A DNA stretch of 14,884 nucleotides from contig WIDE01000191.1 in assembly GCA_015039315.1 (NCBI GenBank), positions 24,800-39,683 on the forward strand. Direction: 5' to 3'. The notes beneath the pieces are model-generated. The model did no database searches and was not told the origin of the DNA. It was given only the letters and a program-made list of their open reading frames with translations. The translations under genes and the position numbers were made by a program. Positions 1 to 9,644 of the stretch are shown here, piece by piece (the stretch's first letter is position 1; every line of letters begins with the position of its first letter). Source of the DNA: Clavulina sp. PMI_390 (Eukaryota > Basidiomycota > Agaricomycetes > Cantharellales > Hydnaceae).

Positions 1-135
1 TCAAACCTTGAACCAGACCGAACCGAACCTGAACCCAGCCCGTGGGAATTTGAACCGAACTGAACCGAACCCATCGAATGGTTCAGGTTCAGGTTCGGAA
101 AAATTGTGGTCAGAACCGGACCAAACCGAACCTTA
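1..135. repeat. Degenerate GAACC/GGTTC low-complexity repeat
   Basis: Most of this stretch is variations of GAACCGAACC and GAACCTGAACC on the plus strand. An opposite-orientation block, GGTTCAGGTTCAGGTTCGG, lies at 80-98. The two orientations could pair as an imperfect stem with 18-36. It may continue left of the window. It could be the edge of a transposable element or a simple-sequence expansion; no transposase is visible here. Confidence 0.75.
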
Positions 136-1040
136 GCATCACTAGTCAGGGGAAATATAAGACTATTGTAGCATGAATAGCAATGCTTCTATAGAGCATA
201 GATCAAGGCTAAGTGAATAAAGAGGATACATTGAGGCTTGCTCAGAGTTTTTTCTAGTTCTTTGTTCATTTCATTCCCCTAGTATGCCAGAAATCTGCTC
301 ACCAGGCTGGTTTGTGATGAAGGGGGATAGTATTTTGTCATTTACTAGGGAAGTAGTGAGCGTGGGAGAAAATAAAAGTTACCATTGAATTCCCCTGAAT
401 CTTCCACATCGAACGGTCTATGGCATGTCCTGGTAGCATGTGTTTTCATCTGCTCTGGGAAAAGCAGACAATGGTCTGGGGAAGAATGACACCCTCTGGG
501 AAAGAATGACTTTGCTCTGGGAATTAATATATTTTTCTCAGAATAGAATTTTGAAATGTAATCACTGATTTTTGTCTTATAATAATGTAGAATAGAGGAC
601 ATATTTTTTGCAATATAGCCCTTTGTACATCATTTTCATTGTGGTGTGTATTCAAAATGGGTTACCTTTCTGTAGATATGGATTTTGCATTGTGCCAAGA
701 TGTATTTGATGAGTACTGCACTTGGGATATGAAGGGATCTGTTTGCTGATATATTGGGGATTGAAGAAATGTATATGCAGAAGGAGGAGCAGCAAAAGCT
801 GCAATGATGCCTTTGGCCAACAAGCTCAGGTAGTTTTAAGAGTATGGTGGAAGGATGCATTAATGTAAGGAATGGTATTATATTAGCATAGTACACCTTA
901 AGCGCTTGTTACTAGGTGACAGTTCTGGAGTCTTACTACCACCTTTGTCCAGTACACTACATTTAGAACTGACTATATATTGGGTCAAACCTACTTTGCA
1001 CAAAGTGAGAGGAAGATTCCTTGCAGTTAAAATAGCTAAA
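136..1040. other. AT-rich intergenic DNA downstream of the NLR
   Basis: This includes the 3' flank of the NLR gene, which ends at 1041. Open frames are short (under 90 codons), AT-rich and unlike any family I know. No tRNA or clear AATAAA polyadenylation signal was found on the minus strand within about 150 nt of the stop. Apart from a short tandem repeat I see nothing definable. Confidence 0.6.
455..530. repeat. Degenerate 20-bp tandem repeat
   Basis: TCTGGGRAA begins at 455, 475, 495 and 516, spacing 20, 20 and 21 bp. The two middle units are closest: both continue as GAATGAC after the shared start. The last unit decays into AT-rich sequence. Confidence 0.7.
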
Positions 1041-1331
1041 CTAAGAAGGTGTGTGGCATCTGGTCCAGTTTGTCCCAAGAACCAGCTTATCAACTTTCAC
1101 ATGAGGGACTGAGGGTGTGTCTCTGGCAAGGATTGCAACCAGTTGCTCATGGTAGGGAGCTGCGCCATAGACTGCAGGAATCCAGAGGACAAGCTCACCA
1201 CCTGGCCCTTTCAGCCATCCATCTTGAAGGACACTATGCCATGATGATGGAGATATGGAGATATGGAAAGACTGGTTATGGTGAGGGGCATGGATATATG
1301 AAGTGGCAGAATTTTGGGGAGAGCTTGAGGA
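1041..1331 (-). other. C-terminal tail of the NLR
   Basis: After the last WD40 remnant the protein continues about 95 residues: a Ser/His/Asn-rich stretch, then SSWHSVLQDGWLKGPGGELV and LWIPAVYG, and finally LVLGTNWTRC before the stop. The DGWxxGPxGELxLWxP and GTxWxxC pattern is, from memory of the family, the usual closing module of Agaricomycete NACHT-WD40 proteins. Its presence argues that the 3' end is native and not truncated. Confidence 0.7.
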
Positions 1332-4300
1332 CTGAATGGTCTTCTCAGACCCAGAGGCTAGGAGAGCTCCATCTAGTGAGATTACCAGAGATGTGACTGA
1401 GTCATCATGGCCAGCAGGGGGCACTCTTATGACTGTCTGGGATTGAACATCCCACAGCCTGATTGCTTTGTCATAGGATCCAGAGGCCAAGAGATCTCCA
1501 TCTGGTGAGAATGCCACAGATATGACTGAGTGATCATGGCCAGTGAGAGGGACTCCTATAGCTGACTGGGACTGAACATTCCACAGCCTAATGGTCTTGT
1601 CATCAGAGCCAGAGGCAAGGAGAGATCCATCTGGTGAGAATGCCACAGATGTGACCCAGTCATCATGGCCAATGAGAGGGACACCTATGGCTGTGTGGGA
1701 CTGAACGTCCCACAGCCTGATGGTCTTGTCGTAAGATCCAGAGGCTAGGAGAGCTCCATTTGGTGAAAATACCACAGATGTGACCTCTTCATGATGACCA
1801 GTGAGAGGGACTCCTATGGCTGTGTGGGACTGAACATCCCACAGCCTGATAGTGTTGTCATGAGAGCCAGAGGCAAGGAGAGCTCCATTTGGTGAGAATG
1901 CCACAGATCTGACTGAGGCATCATGACCAGTGAGAGGAACTCCTATGGCTGACTGGGACTGAACATCCCACAGTCTGATTGTCTTGTCTCCAGAGCCTGA
2001 GGCCAGGAGAGCTCCATCTGGCGAGAATACCACAGATGTGACTGAGTGATCATGGCCAGTGAGAGGCACTCCTATCACTGGTTGGGACTGAACATCCCAC
2101 AGTCTGATGGTCTTGTCATGAGAGCCTGAGGCAAGGAGAGCTCCATCTGGCGAGAATGCCACAGATCTGACTGAGTCATCATGGCCAGTGAGAGGCACTC
2201 CTATGGCTGAGTGGGACTGAACATCCCAAAGCCTTATTGTTTTATCATAAGATCCAGAGGCCAAGAGAGCTCCACCTGGTGAGAATGCCACAGATGTGAC
2301 TGAGTGATCATGGCCAGTGAGAGGCACTCCTATCACTGGCTGAGACTGAACATCCCACAGCCGGATGGTCTTGTCATCAGAGCCTGAGGCCAGGAGAGCT
2401 CCATCCTTTGAGAATACCACAGATGTAACCTCTTCATCATGCCCAGTGAGAGGGACTCCTATGGCTGTGTGGGACTGAACATCCCACAGCCTGATGGTCT
2501 TGTCATCAGAGCCTGAGGCCAAGAGAGTCCCATCTGGTGAGAATGCCACAGATCTGACCCAGGTATCATGCCCAGTAAGAGGCACCCCTATGGCTGACTG
2601 GGACTGAACATCCCACAGTCTGATTGTCTTGTCTCCAGAGCCAGAGGCCAAGAGAGCCTCATCTGGTGAGAATGCCACAGATGTGACCTCTTTATGATGA
2701 CCAGTGAGAGGGACTCCTATGACTGAGTGGGACTGAACATCCCACAGCCTGATTGTCTTGTCATAAGATCCAGAGGCTAGGAGAGCTCCATCCCTTGAGA
2801 ATGCCACAGATCTGACTGAGGCATCATGACCAGTGAGAGGGACTCCTATGGCTGTCTGGGACTGAACATCCCACAGCCTGATTGTCTTGTCTCCAGAGCC
2901 AGAGGCTAGGAGAGCTCCATTTGGTGAGAATGCCACAGATCTGACTGAGGCCTCATGGCCAGTGAGAGGGACCCCTATGGCTCTCTGGGATTGAACATCC
3001 CACAGCCTGATGGTGTTGTCATGAGAGCCAGAGGCCAGGAGAGCTCCATCTGGTGAGAATACTACAGATGTGACCGAGATATCATGACCAGTGAGCGGCA
3101 CTCCATCTTGTTGTCCAGTTTTGGTGCTCCATAACAGAATAGATCCACTCCCTAGCCCCACTGCTGCAAGCCCATTTTTGGAAGAGAAAGCTATGGTGTT
3201 CACCATACTGTTGGCTTGCCACTGCTGCCTTAATCTAGGCCATATTCTCATCTGCCCATGCTTGAGCTCTAGTGTGTTGCTGTACCTTTTTGTCAGTGAG
3301 AAAAGTGGAGAACATGTTGGTATAAATGGCACTGTGCTCAAGTAGACATGTGGTGCACTCAGTGCAATAGGAACAGCAAAAAATGAAGCAAAATTCTTTG
3401 CTTCAATGACACTGTTAGCAATATCCAGTTCCACCTATGAAGATATCATCTCAGCATTCACTACCTTATGGTATACTAATATAGCATGTGTCATACCAGT
3501 GCTGATGCTGTCAAAGTGGCAAGGGCATCTGTTGGAGATAGACTGGTGAGGCTCATGACCTCTAACCAATGCAACAGCTTTTCAGAGGTCAAGAGGGACT
3601 GGATGGCTGGGATGATATTCCCATGTTGGTCATTGTCTAGTTGTGCACAGTGTGCAGGCCAGGACTGGCATGCATAACCCAGTGTCTCTCCAATATGCTC
3701 CTTCACTCGTGAGGAGAGATCAGGGACTTCAGAATTCAGCCTAGTGGAGGTTTCAAGCTGGCAGATATTGAACTTCAAACCCTTCTCATTATCCTTCATT
3801 GTATCAAAACAGCCAGATGAGAGGATTAGATGGGACTTGCCAACATCCACCCTGTACCTCTCATTCCTCTCATGGCTCTGTAGGAAGTCTGTGAATGAGC
3901 TATGCAAAGGCACCAGCTGGGAGCCACGGTCTTTAGTACCAGACAGCAGAGATGAAAGGCAGTGCACAAGCTTATGGGCCTCAGCTGCTACATCCATCTC
4001 AAAAGCAAGTGGAAGTTGGCCATCTGCAAGCCGCAAATATGAAGACAGAGAAAGTGGCTGTTGTGCAGCCACAAGAAGCCCAAGTAGGGAACGTAGCAGC
4101 TGTAGTGTCTCATGCAGGCTGTTTCTGAACCAGGAATCAAGAATATCAGAATACAGGGAGTGAAGGTGGCTGCTACTGCTCAGAACAATGCCCATGCGCA
4201 TTGCAGCAATATCACCATCATCTGCACCTTGGATGTATCTGCAGGCAGTGGAAGCCCACTGGAATGACTGCTCAGACTTGATGGCAAGCTGAGTCAGCTG

Positions 4301-6729
4301 AGCTGCTGATGGACCCTTGCTTGAACCAATGGAGACATTCTGCAGCATATGTTGGACATACATGGAAATATCATTCAATGTGGAAGATGATGGGATCTCT
4401 TCCATAAGGAGTAATGCAGTGTTGGGTATGATCTTCTGCACATCACTCTCATAGCGAGATGTCACCAATATCTGAACATAGGGAGGAAGAGATACTTCTA
4501 ACTCAGCCAAGCACCGGAGGATTCCTTGCCGGGCCCCAATACTCCCAGATTCATCAACTGCATCAATGACAATGAGTGCAGCAGTCATGCTAAGAGAGTT
4601 CAGAAGTGGAAGGAAAAGGTCCTGAAGTTGCTGTGATGGGCTAGTGGATATTTGAGGAAGGTCCTCACAGGCAGCAACAATTGTCTCAAATGTGTCTGTT
4701 GCCTTTCTCTTGTGGGCAAGCTGCTGTGCAATGGTGGTGAACAAGTTGGATGGCTTGAGCCTCCCCTGATTGGCTCTATCAAACCGGTAGTATGCCCCAA
4801 GATACCCCTTCTCCTGTGCCTCCAAAGCCACAGACATGGCAATGGATGACTTTCCGCTTCCAGCGACACCACAAAGCCACAAAATGCGTTTCTTGTTGCC
4901 AATGGATCTCAGATGATCTGGATAATCAGGTAGCATGGCATCTCCATTGGCCCAATTGATGACAGCACCAAGAATCTCAGTGCGGGTTCCGGGGAGACAT
5001 GCATTCTCTGGATTTCTGCCACACAAGAGCTTGTCAGCTTCCTCAGCATACAAAAGATGCTGGAGCTCCTTGTAGGCAGCTGGAGGTTTGTTGACAGTTT
5101 GTTAGCTAAACCAGTCTATATGTAGAGGTGCTTCAGGCTCATACCATGTGTGCCTCTCAGCTTTGTTCTGCTTGAAGATGTGTTTGAAGGCAAGTTTGCA
5201 GTAGAGGGTGCATTGGAGTTCTGGAATGGGAGATATGGGAGGCGTAAGTATCCTGATGGCAAGGGCATTTCAGCTGGATTTAGACAGATTCCAGATGATA
5301 AGTGTATTACAACAGCAAGCATTGTATTGTGATAAGTGAATCATCAATCAATTGAGTCAGAGTAACGACTTTGTAAGTGATTTGAAATACTTACAGAAAT
5401 CAAATATGTGCCGCAGCTTGCCTAAAACCTCACCACCCTGCGGTCGACTGGCTGGCTCCTGCGCCCACATGAGCGCAAGAAGGTTCCAGAAACTAGCCCT
5501 TGCACCAGGACCAAGTGCAACAGCTCTCACAGGTTCCTTTGGGCGCATACCCTCAGTGAGGCTTTTTGCTACTCTCCAGCGTTGTTGAATCTCAGCAAAT
5601 GGGGGTCGAGCAGTCCATGCATTGAGGTAAACCATAGCAAGAGCAAACACATCACTCTTTTGGGTTGAGCGATTAGTCTCCCAGAGCTCTGGAGCCACAA
5701 ATCGAGTTCTTCCTCCCTCACCATGATTCATGAGGCTCAATGACTTTTCATGGCGGATCTTACCCACCCCAAAATCGCACAGGATAGGGTTGTTAAACTC
5801 ATCAATCAGGATATTTCCCTGTAGCATTAAATGGGGATGAATCAGTCAGAAGTGATCAGTCAATTGGTAGAGAGCATACAGGGTGGAGGTCACCATGCAG
5901 TATGGGTGGATCCCGTGTGTGAAGGTACACCAGCCCTCTTGCTGAGCCGATCAGCTTGATGGGAAACCATTAATTGACTGTGAACCCAGTGGTATACACC
6001 AGGGATGAATTAGGGAGGCTCACAATTCTGACCAGCTTTGGCTGCTCCATGAGCTCACTGGGCTCCATGCGATCAAGTAAACCTTCAAGGGAGCCATGCT
6101 CCACAAATGGCAGAATGATGAGCGGAAAATTGGTGTCTTCATGATAGATGCCCAGGAAGGGAAGGATATTAGGGTGTTCCAGTCGTGAGTGAACAATGGC
6201 TTCATGGTACACGAGCGGAATATAAGGGTTAAGGCCTTGATTTTGTTCCAACTCTCCAACCGTAACTACAAGTTCCCGCACAACTACACGGTGCTCAGCC
6301 ATGCGGCCATGGTAGAGTGTAGCCTCCCCTCCTCGTTTCAGAAAGTCATTTCTATTGAACTCAATATGCTTGATGGCAAATGCAGTTGGGAGCGATCCGG
6401 TGTAGTGGCAGCAGTATTGGAAGAGATATAGAGCTTGTGGATACTGGGGAGAAGCAGGCTCATAGTTTTGCAAATCCTATGAAGTTCTTTCAGGCGTTGG
6501 GATGCCTCAGTCTGGGAGACAAAAGTAGACACACAAGATGAATCCGATCAAGCAGTGCAGCAGCCTTGCTCTTAGGAAGTCGGGATAGCTCATGCTCGGA
6601 TGGGACACCAAATTGTCTCAGAAGATCTGTTGAGTCAAGGAAGCATCAGTATGGGAGCTGGCCCTCAAGTGATCAATCGATACCGGGGTCTGGCCGTTTC
6701 TCATTTGGTGTACTAGTGCGTTCCTCCAT
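1041..6729 (-). CDS. Kinase-NACHT-WD40 fusion protein (fungal NOD-like receptor), eight exons
   Basis: Probable cytosolic STAND-type receptor: an N-terminal kinase-like effector, a NACHT NTPase switch and a WD40 sensor. Exons on the minus strand are 6729-6684, 6626-6535, 6443-6024, 5954-5880, 5818-5395, 5273-5145, 5079-3497 and 3434-1041. They total 5163 nt including the TAG stop, about 1720 residues, and the phases agree at all seven junctions. The ATG at 6729 is the first in its frame after an in-frame TGA at 6828-6826. Introns are 57, 91, 69, 61, 121, 65 and 62 nt. Those starting at 6683, 5879 and 5144 have good donors and branch-like TGAC, CTGAC and CTAAC. The introns at 6534-6444 and 5394-5274 are the least certain. 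The kinase, NACHT, winged-helix-like region, WD40 array and C-terminal tail are all present without a stop, so the gene looks intact. Role in allorecognition or immunity is inferred from architecture. The alternative is two genes, with the NACHT half starting at an ATG at 5322. Confidence 0.78.
1416..3092 (-). repeat. Thirteen tandem 129-bp WD40 repeats
   Basis: Thirteen consecutive 43-codon units share the pattern TGH-x3-V-x-SV-x-FS-x2-G-x-LLASGS-x-D-K/N-TIRLW-D/N-VQS-x3-IGVPL with no length change (13 x 129 = 1677 bp). They encode WD40 propeller blades, expected to fold as one or two beta-propellers and act as the ligand-sensing part. A degenerate unit precedes them (ending GSGSILLWSTKTGQQDGVPL, about 3203-3093). 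A truncated one follows (AGHDDSVTSL to EKTIQ, about 1415-1332), having lost a residue at the variable SGS-x-D site and then the blade's end. That makes 15 units, so 14 usable blades is a possible reading. Differences cluster at the three residues after GH, the residue before SV, the residue after SGS, and three residues after QS. The rest is nearly fixed at DNA level, which points to concerted evolution. Confidence 0.97.
3497..5273 (-). other. Ser/Pro linker, NACHT NTPase and helical region (exons 6-7)
   Basis: Exon 6 encodes a 43-residue Ser/Pro/Asn-rich linker. Exon 7 opens with AAYKELQHLLYAEEADKLL and CLPGTR, a lead-in I associate with basidiomycete NACHT-WD40 proteins. The Walker A is GVAGSGKSS (residues 466-474, Lys472), the Walker B is LIVIDAVDE (564-572) and a sensor-1-like strand ILVTSR lies at about 599-604. 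These define a P-loop STAND ATPase of NACHT type, which in known members oligomerises on ligand sensing. The later part carries LSSYLRLADGQLP and LHSSFTDFLQ, the winged-helix-like and helical segment usual between NACHT and WD40 repeats in this family, then FNICQLE. The exon ends ASAL and splices at phase 0 through a 62-nt intron (3496-3435, donor GTATGA, acceptor CATAG) into VELDIANS. All switch motifs appear intact. Confidence 0.9.
5274..5394 (-). other. Putative 121-nt intron joining kinase and NACHT halves
   Basis: The donor is a perfect GTAAGT placed directly after the last conserved kinase helix (HIFDF). The acceptor is AATCCAG at 5280-5274. It is about twice the length of the other introns and lacks a clear branch point near its 3' end. 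Joining at phase 1 gives DFSEMPLPSGY and keeps the linker frame, which then splices to AAYKELQ of the NACHT exon. If unspliced, translation would end at 5357 after a further 12 residues and give a free kinase. The other nearby acceptor (CCATTCCAG, ending 5221) creates an immediate stop and is therefore unlikely. Confidence 0.55.
5395..6626 (-). other. N-terminal protein kinase-like domain (exons 2-5)
   Basis: Residues about 60-345 follow the protein kinase fold in order. There is a glycine-loop equivalent RGGEATLYHG (83-92). The beta-3 strand reads VVVREL, with Arg102 where the VAIK lysine is expected. The alpha-C glutamate is in HEAIVHSRL (Glu127), followed by HPNILPFLGIYHE and the hinge-like LPFVEHGSLEGLL. 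The catalytic loop HGDLHPGN has Asp208 and Asn213, then DFG (226-228) and APE (253-255), then the SDVFALAMVYLNAW segment typical of the F helix. The catalytic loop is visible only after splicing, because it sits across the 75-nt exon 5954-5880 and the next exon. The HGD form of HRD and the overall style resemble tyrosine-kinase-like domains common in Agaricomycetes. Retained Asp, Asn and DFG argue for nucleotide binding. Loss of the lysine leaves catalytic activity open. An upstream helical stretch (about residues 16-75) precedes the kinase. Confidence 0.85.
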
Positions 6730-9530
6730 ATAAGCGTTGCAATTGAGACAAGCGATTATGGAAATGAGATGACAGATCAATGTATAATGGGAAGCTCTCA
6801 AAAGGCTGTTGTTGGGGCAATCAGATCAGAGAACTCCGAAAGCCTGGGTAGAAGCAATCGCAAACACCAAACAATTGATGTTGTTTGTGAGTATGATTAT
6901 TAAGCGCAGCATTGACCCGCTGAGATAAATTCGGAGGATTTCTTTTCCCTCATGTGATATTCACTTTAGTCGCTACGCTATTCTGAACCGGTGATGTGAC
7001 CCAAGCCGGCATTGCCTCCTTTTGCGTGTTGTATGACAACTCTTTGCTCAAGTAAATCGTATTCCATTTATTATGAACTAGTGTCCACCATAAAATGCAC
7101 CACATTATTAGCAAATCAGTCTGTATAAAAAAGCTGAACATTTGCCAGGATATTGCGGGAGAGAATCAAAAGAAACGGAGTAGAAAGGAAGATACTAGAT
7201 AAGGACATGGCATTATGAGATCGGCAATCTCAAAACAGATAAGGCCTGGGCAAAGAATAGGGAGAGCTAGTAATGGGAACGTGACTGTGCGAGCTCAGAG
7301 CTGAACAACCGCCGCAGCAAGGAGCGTTGGATGGGAAGGAACCCAGTGTGGTCTGAAAGAAGGTGTTGGGTTGGGGAAGACCACCACATGTGTACATCAA
7401 ATGAGAGCGATGTTGCTCATCAAGGTCGGCGCAACCCTTCCTCGTATGGTGTGCAAACCTAAATACCCTTGGCGTGACCAGCGAATAGATTCCGTCTTAC
7501 CATTCGAGAGATGACGACAGTGGGAGTCCATAGCCTCATCGCCTGGCTCCCTCTAGGGCGCCGAGGCGGTAAACCGTACATACGTGTGCAGGCGCCCGAA
7601 TACACAAGTGATGAGAACAAACGAAAAATGCAACAATGTAGATCCGTACATTGTGTGAGGTATAAGGACGGCACTGGTGGGGGAGTGTAGTAGGCTGGCG
7701 CCAGGTGTGAAGAGGTGATCGAAGGAGGGGGAACAAACGCGTTGGCAAGAAATCCAGCGCAAGACCAAGGAAGAGCGAAAGGGCGCACGCACTGACCAAT
7801 ACCCTTCAACAAAGCGGCCACTGAGATTATCCATCATTTAGTGTCAGATAACCGATGGTGGAGGTCTGCCGTGTAGGAGTGAAATGAAATGGAGAAGTGA
7901 TGAGGCGAGTATGATGCTCACAAGCATAAGACACTGTACCGTAGACGAGCACGATGGCGATAGAGGAAGGGATGAACATATTCACCCGCCAGTGTTTGGT
8001 TAGATTGTCAACATCGCGGAACTGGTGAGAAGGCTCCCGAAGCTAAAGATGGAACGGAGTAGTTAGAACTAAAGATCATCGAATGCTGATTGAAGTGACG
8101 CCGACGACTTTGGGCTGATGACACCCTGGAGAATGCGTCTCAATCCATCGATCGGTAGGGCACCATCCCGAGCTACTGATTGAGTGGAGAATCAAAGTTC
8201 TCCGTGTCATACCGGCCCTCTGAAAGTAGCACAAGAACAAGATCCAAGTGCGCGCAGCCTAACCTGTATCAAGGCTGAAGGAGAGGTCTAGATGGTAGGG
8301 GTGGATGACGGGAAATAGCCCGCGAGTGTTGTAGGGTCGAATGAAGCGGAAAAAAGTAGTGCGCAGAATGAATCATTTCCCTTGGATGGCTTGACGCTCG
8401 CGGCGTGAAGCAATTCACGAGCGGTGGCGCAAACTCGCTCGGCTCATGCAAAGGTTGTCGTTGCGCCGTCATGCCACACATCCCTGTGTATGGCACGCGA
8501 TGCCACGACGCCCTGGGCTCCGAATGAGGAAAGGTCGTGGAAGTGGCGACCTCGTGGTGGCGGCGGTGATGGTGGTGGTGATGGTGGCGGTGGTGTGACG
8601 ATGGAAGAGGATGGGTGTGTGAAGCGGTCGTGGTGCTGTGGGTCAATGAAGAAAGGATGAGTTGAAGAGGGTGAGTGTGTGCTTAGTTCTTTCTGGTGCA
8701 TGGATCCGAATGGTGGAGGAGGGAGGGAGGCTCCAGTGAGTGAACGCTGTGCGGTTCTCAATCAAAACCTAGAGAAACCTGAGTCCCGGTGTTGAACGTT
8801 GGAAGGTGTCAAGTTTCGGCTGTTTATTGTCCTGTTGCAGTCTTCTGAATCGGATGCTGATGGGGAGGAAGAGGAGTGTCGCGGACGAAGGCGCAGTGGT
8901 GGAGTCGAGATCTAGCGTGATAGATTTTGGCGCGTTTCGTTGGATGTGAGCATGTTGTTATGAGACTGGGAGAGCGGATGATACGAACCTTCTATGGAGA
9001 GTAGAGGGGCGGGAATCGTGAGTAAATGATCAGATCGGCGGAGGAGGCAGGTGCATAGTAGTAGTTGACCAGAATAAAGATTGGTGGCATCTGGTGAGGG
9101 AGATGAGATGATCCTCGGGGTATCAATCGCGACGACGAACTATTCAGAGTACGTGGCGAAAACATGACAAGATTGCCTGCAGTTGAGTTTTGGTAGTATA
9201 TTGGCTAGTGGGTGAAACGAGTCGCCGCAGGTGTCATTCGGCGGTGATAGTGGTCTGGCTGATACAGTACGAGTAACCATCCTCCAGATGCGAAACATAA
9301 CAGAGACCGAGGTGAAGAGGACGACGAGCAGATGTCTGCGTTCGGATGACCCCCGCTCTGGCGTTCTCTGTTGCAGAGGTTCATAGTTTAGTAGGCGCTG
9401 ATGGTCATTCCTCAAGGAAAGAAGACGCTGGACGGTGGACTCACTGAGCGCCCACCAGCGGATCACATCAGCCGTCGCTGTCGTCTACACGTATATGTTC
9501 ACAATGAGCCTGCTCGCCATTTTTGACCAT
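6730..9530. other. Gene-poor, purine-rich (plus strand) region upstream of the NLR
   Basis: The first 400 bp are AT-rich and form the 5' flank of the NLR gene; I could not place a promoter element with confidence. From about 7150 the plus strand becomes visibly rich in G and A. Open frames on the minus strand reach 108-125 codons (for example 9466-9140, 7821-7459 and 8646-8269). Several overlap in three frames or read through a triplet microsatellite, and none has a recognisable domain. An acceptor-like TTCTAAC followed by CATCTTTAG is seen on the minus strand near 8065-8042. No gene is called. Confidence 0.5.
8553..8595. repeat. GGT/GAT-rich trinucleotide microsatellite
   Basis: An imperfect run of GGT, GGC and GAT triplets on the plus strand, within a broader G-rich block. 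On the minus strand it reads as His-rich or Pro-rich peptides, which explains the odd composition of the open frames crossing it. Confidence 0.85.
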
Positions 9531-9531
9531 T

Positions 9532-9555
9532 ATCACACTAGGAAGTAGGTGTGAT
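9532..9555. repeat. Small perfect inverted repeat (7-bp arms)
   Basis: ATCACAC (9532-9538) and GTGTGAT (9549-9555) flank a 10-nt loop. It sits where the plus strand changes from purine-rich to pyrimidine-rich, about 90 bp before the first copy of the long direct repeat. Seven-bp arms can occur by chance. Confidence 0.5.
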
Positions 9556-9644
9556 GCTAGCAGCAGTTAAATGTCGGCATGCATCCACAGGTGGTAAAGG
9601 ATCCCTCAACCATCCCTTGCGACTGGTGTTGGATTTGACAGACT

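Noticed and set aside
1049..4902. Open frames on either strand inside the WD40 and NACHT exons
   Set aside because: They are out-of-frame shadows of the large exons, with no domain of their own.
5145..5322. NACHT-WD40 as a separate gene starting at the ATG at 5322
   Set aside because: It would leave only about 35 bp between the kinase stop (5357) and this start on the same strand, and would require ignoring a perfect GTAAGT donor whose splicing keeps the frame. Kept as the main alternative to the fusion.
6338..6532. Minus-strand frame containing RLKELHRICKTM as a coding exon ahead of the kinase
   Set aside because: It looks helical and plausible, but no donor/acceptor pair joins it in phase to the LPTAFAIKHIEF exon. 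The 91-nt intron 6534-6444 that removes its first half keeps the frame.
7459..7837. Three overlapping minus-strand frames of 87-120 codons
   Set aside because: All three frames are open at once in GC-rich DNA, none has a recognisable domain, and no consistent splice model emerged.
8269..8761. His-rich and Pro-rich minus-strand frames
   Set aside because: Their composition comes from the GGT/GAT microsatellite at 8553-8595 rather than from a conserved protein.
9140..9466. 108-codon minus-strand frame
   Set aside because: No known domain. A frame of this length is expected by chance in several kilobases of this composition, and the upstream part in the same frame contains a stop.
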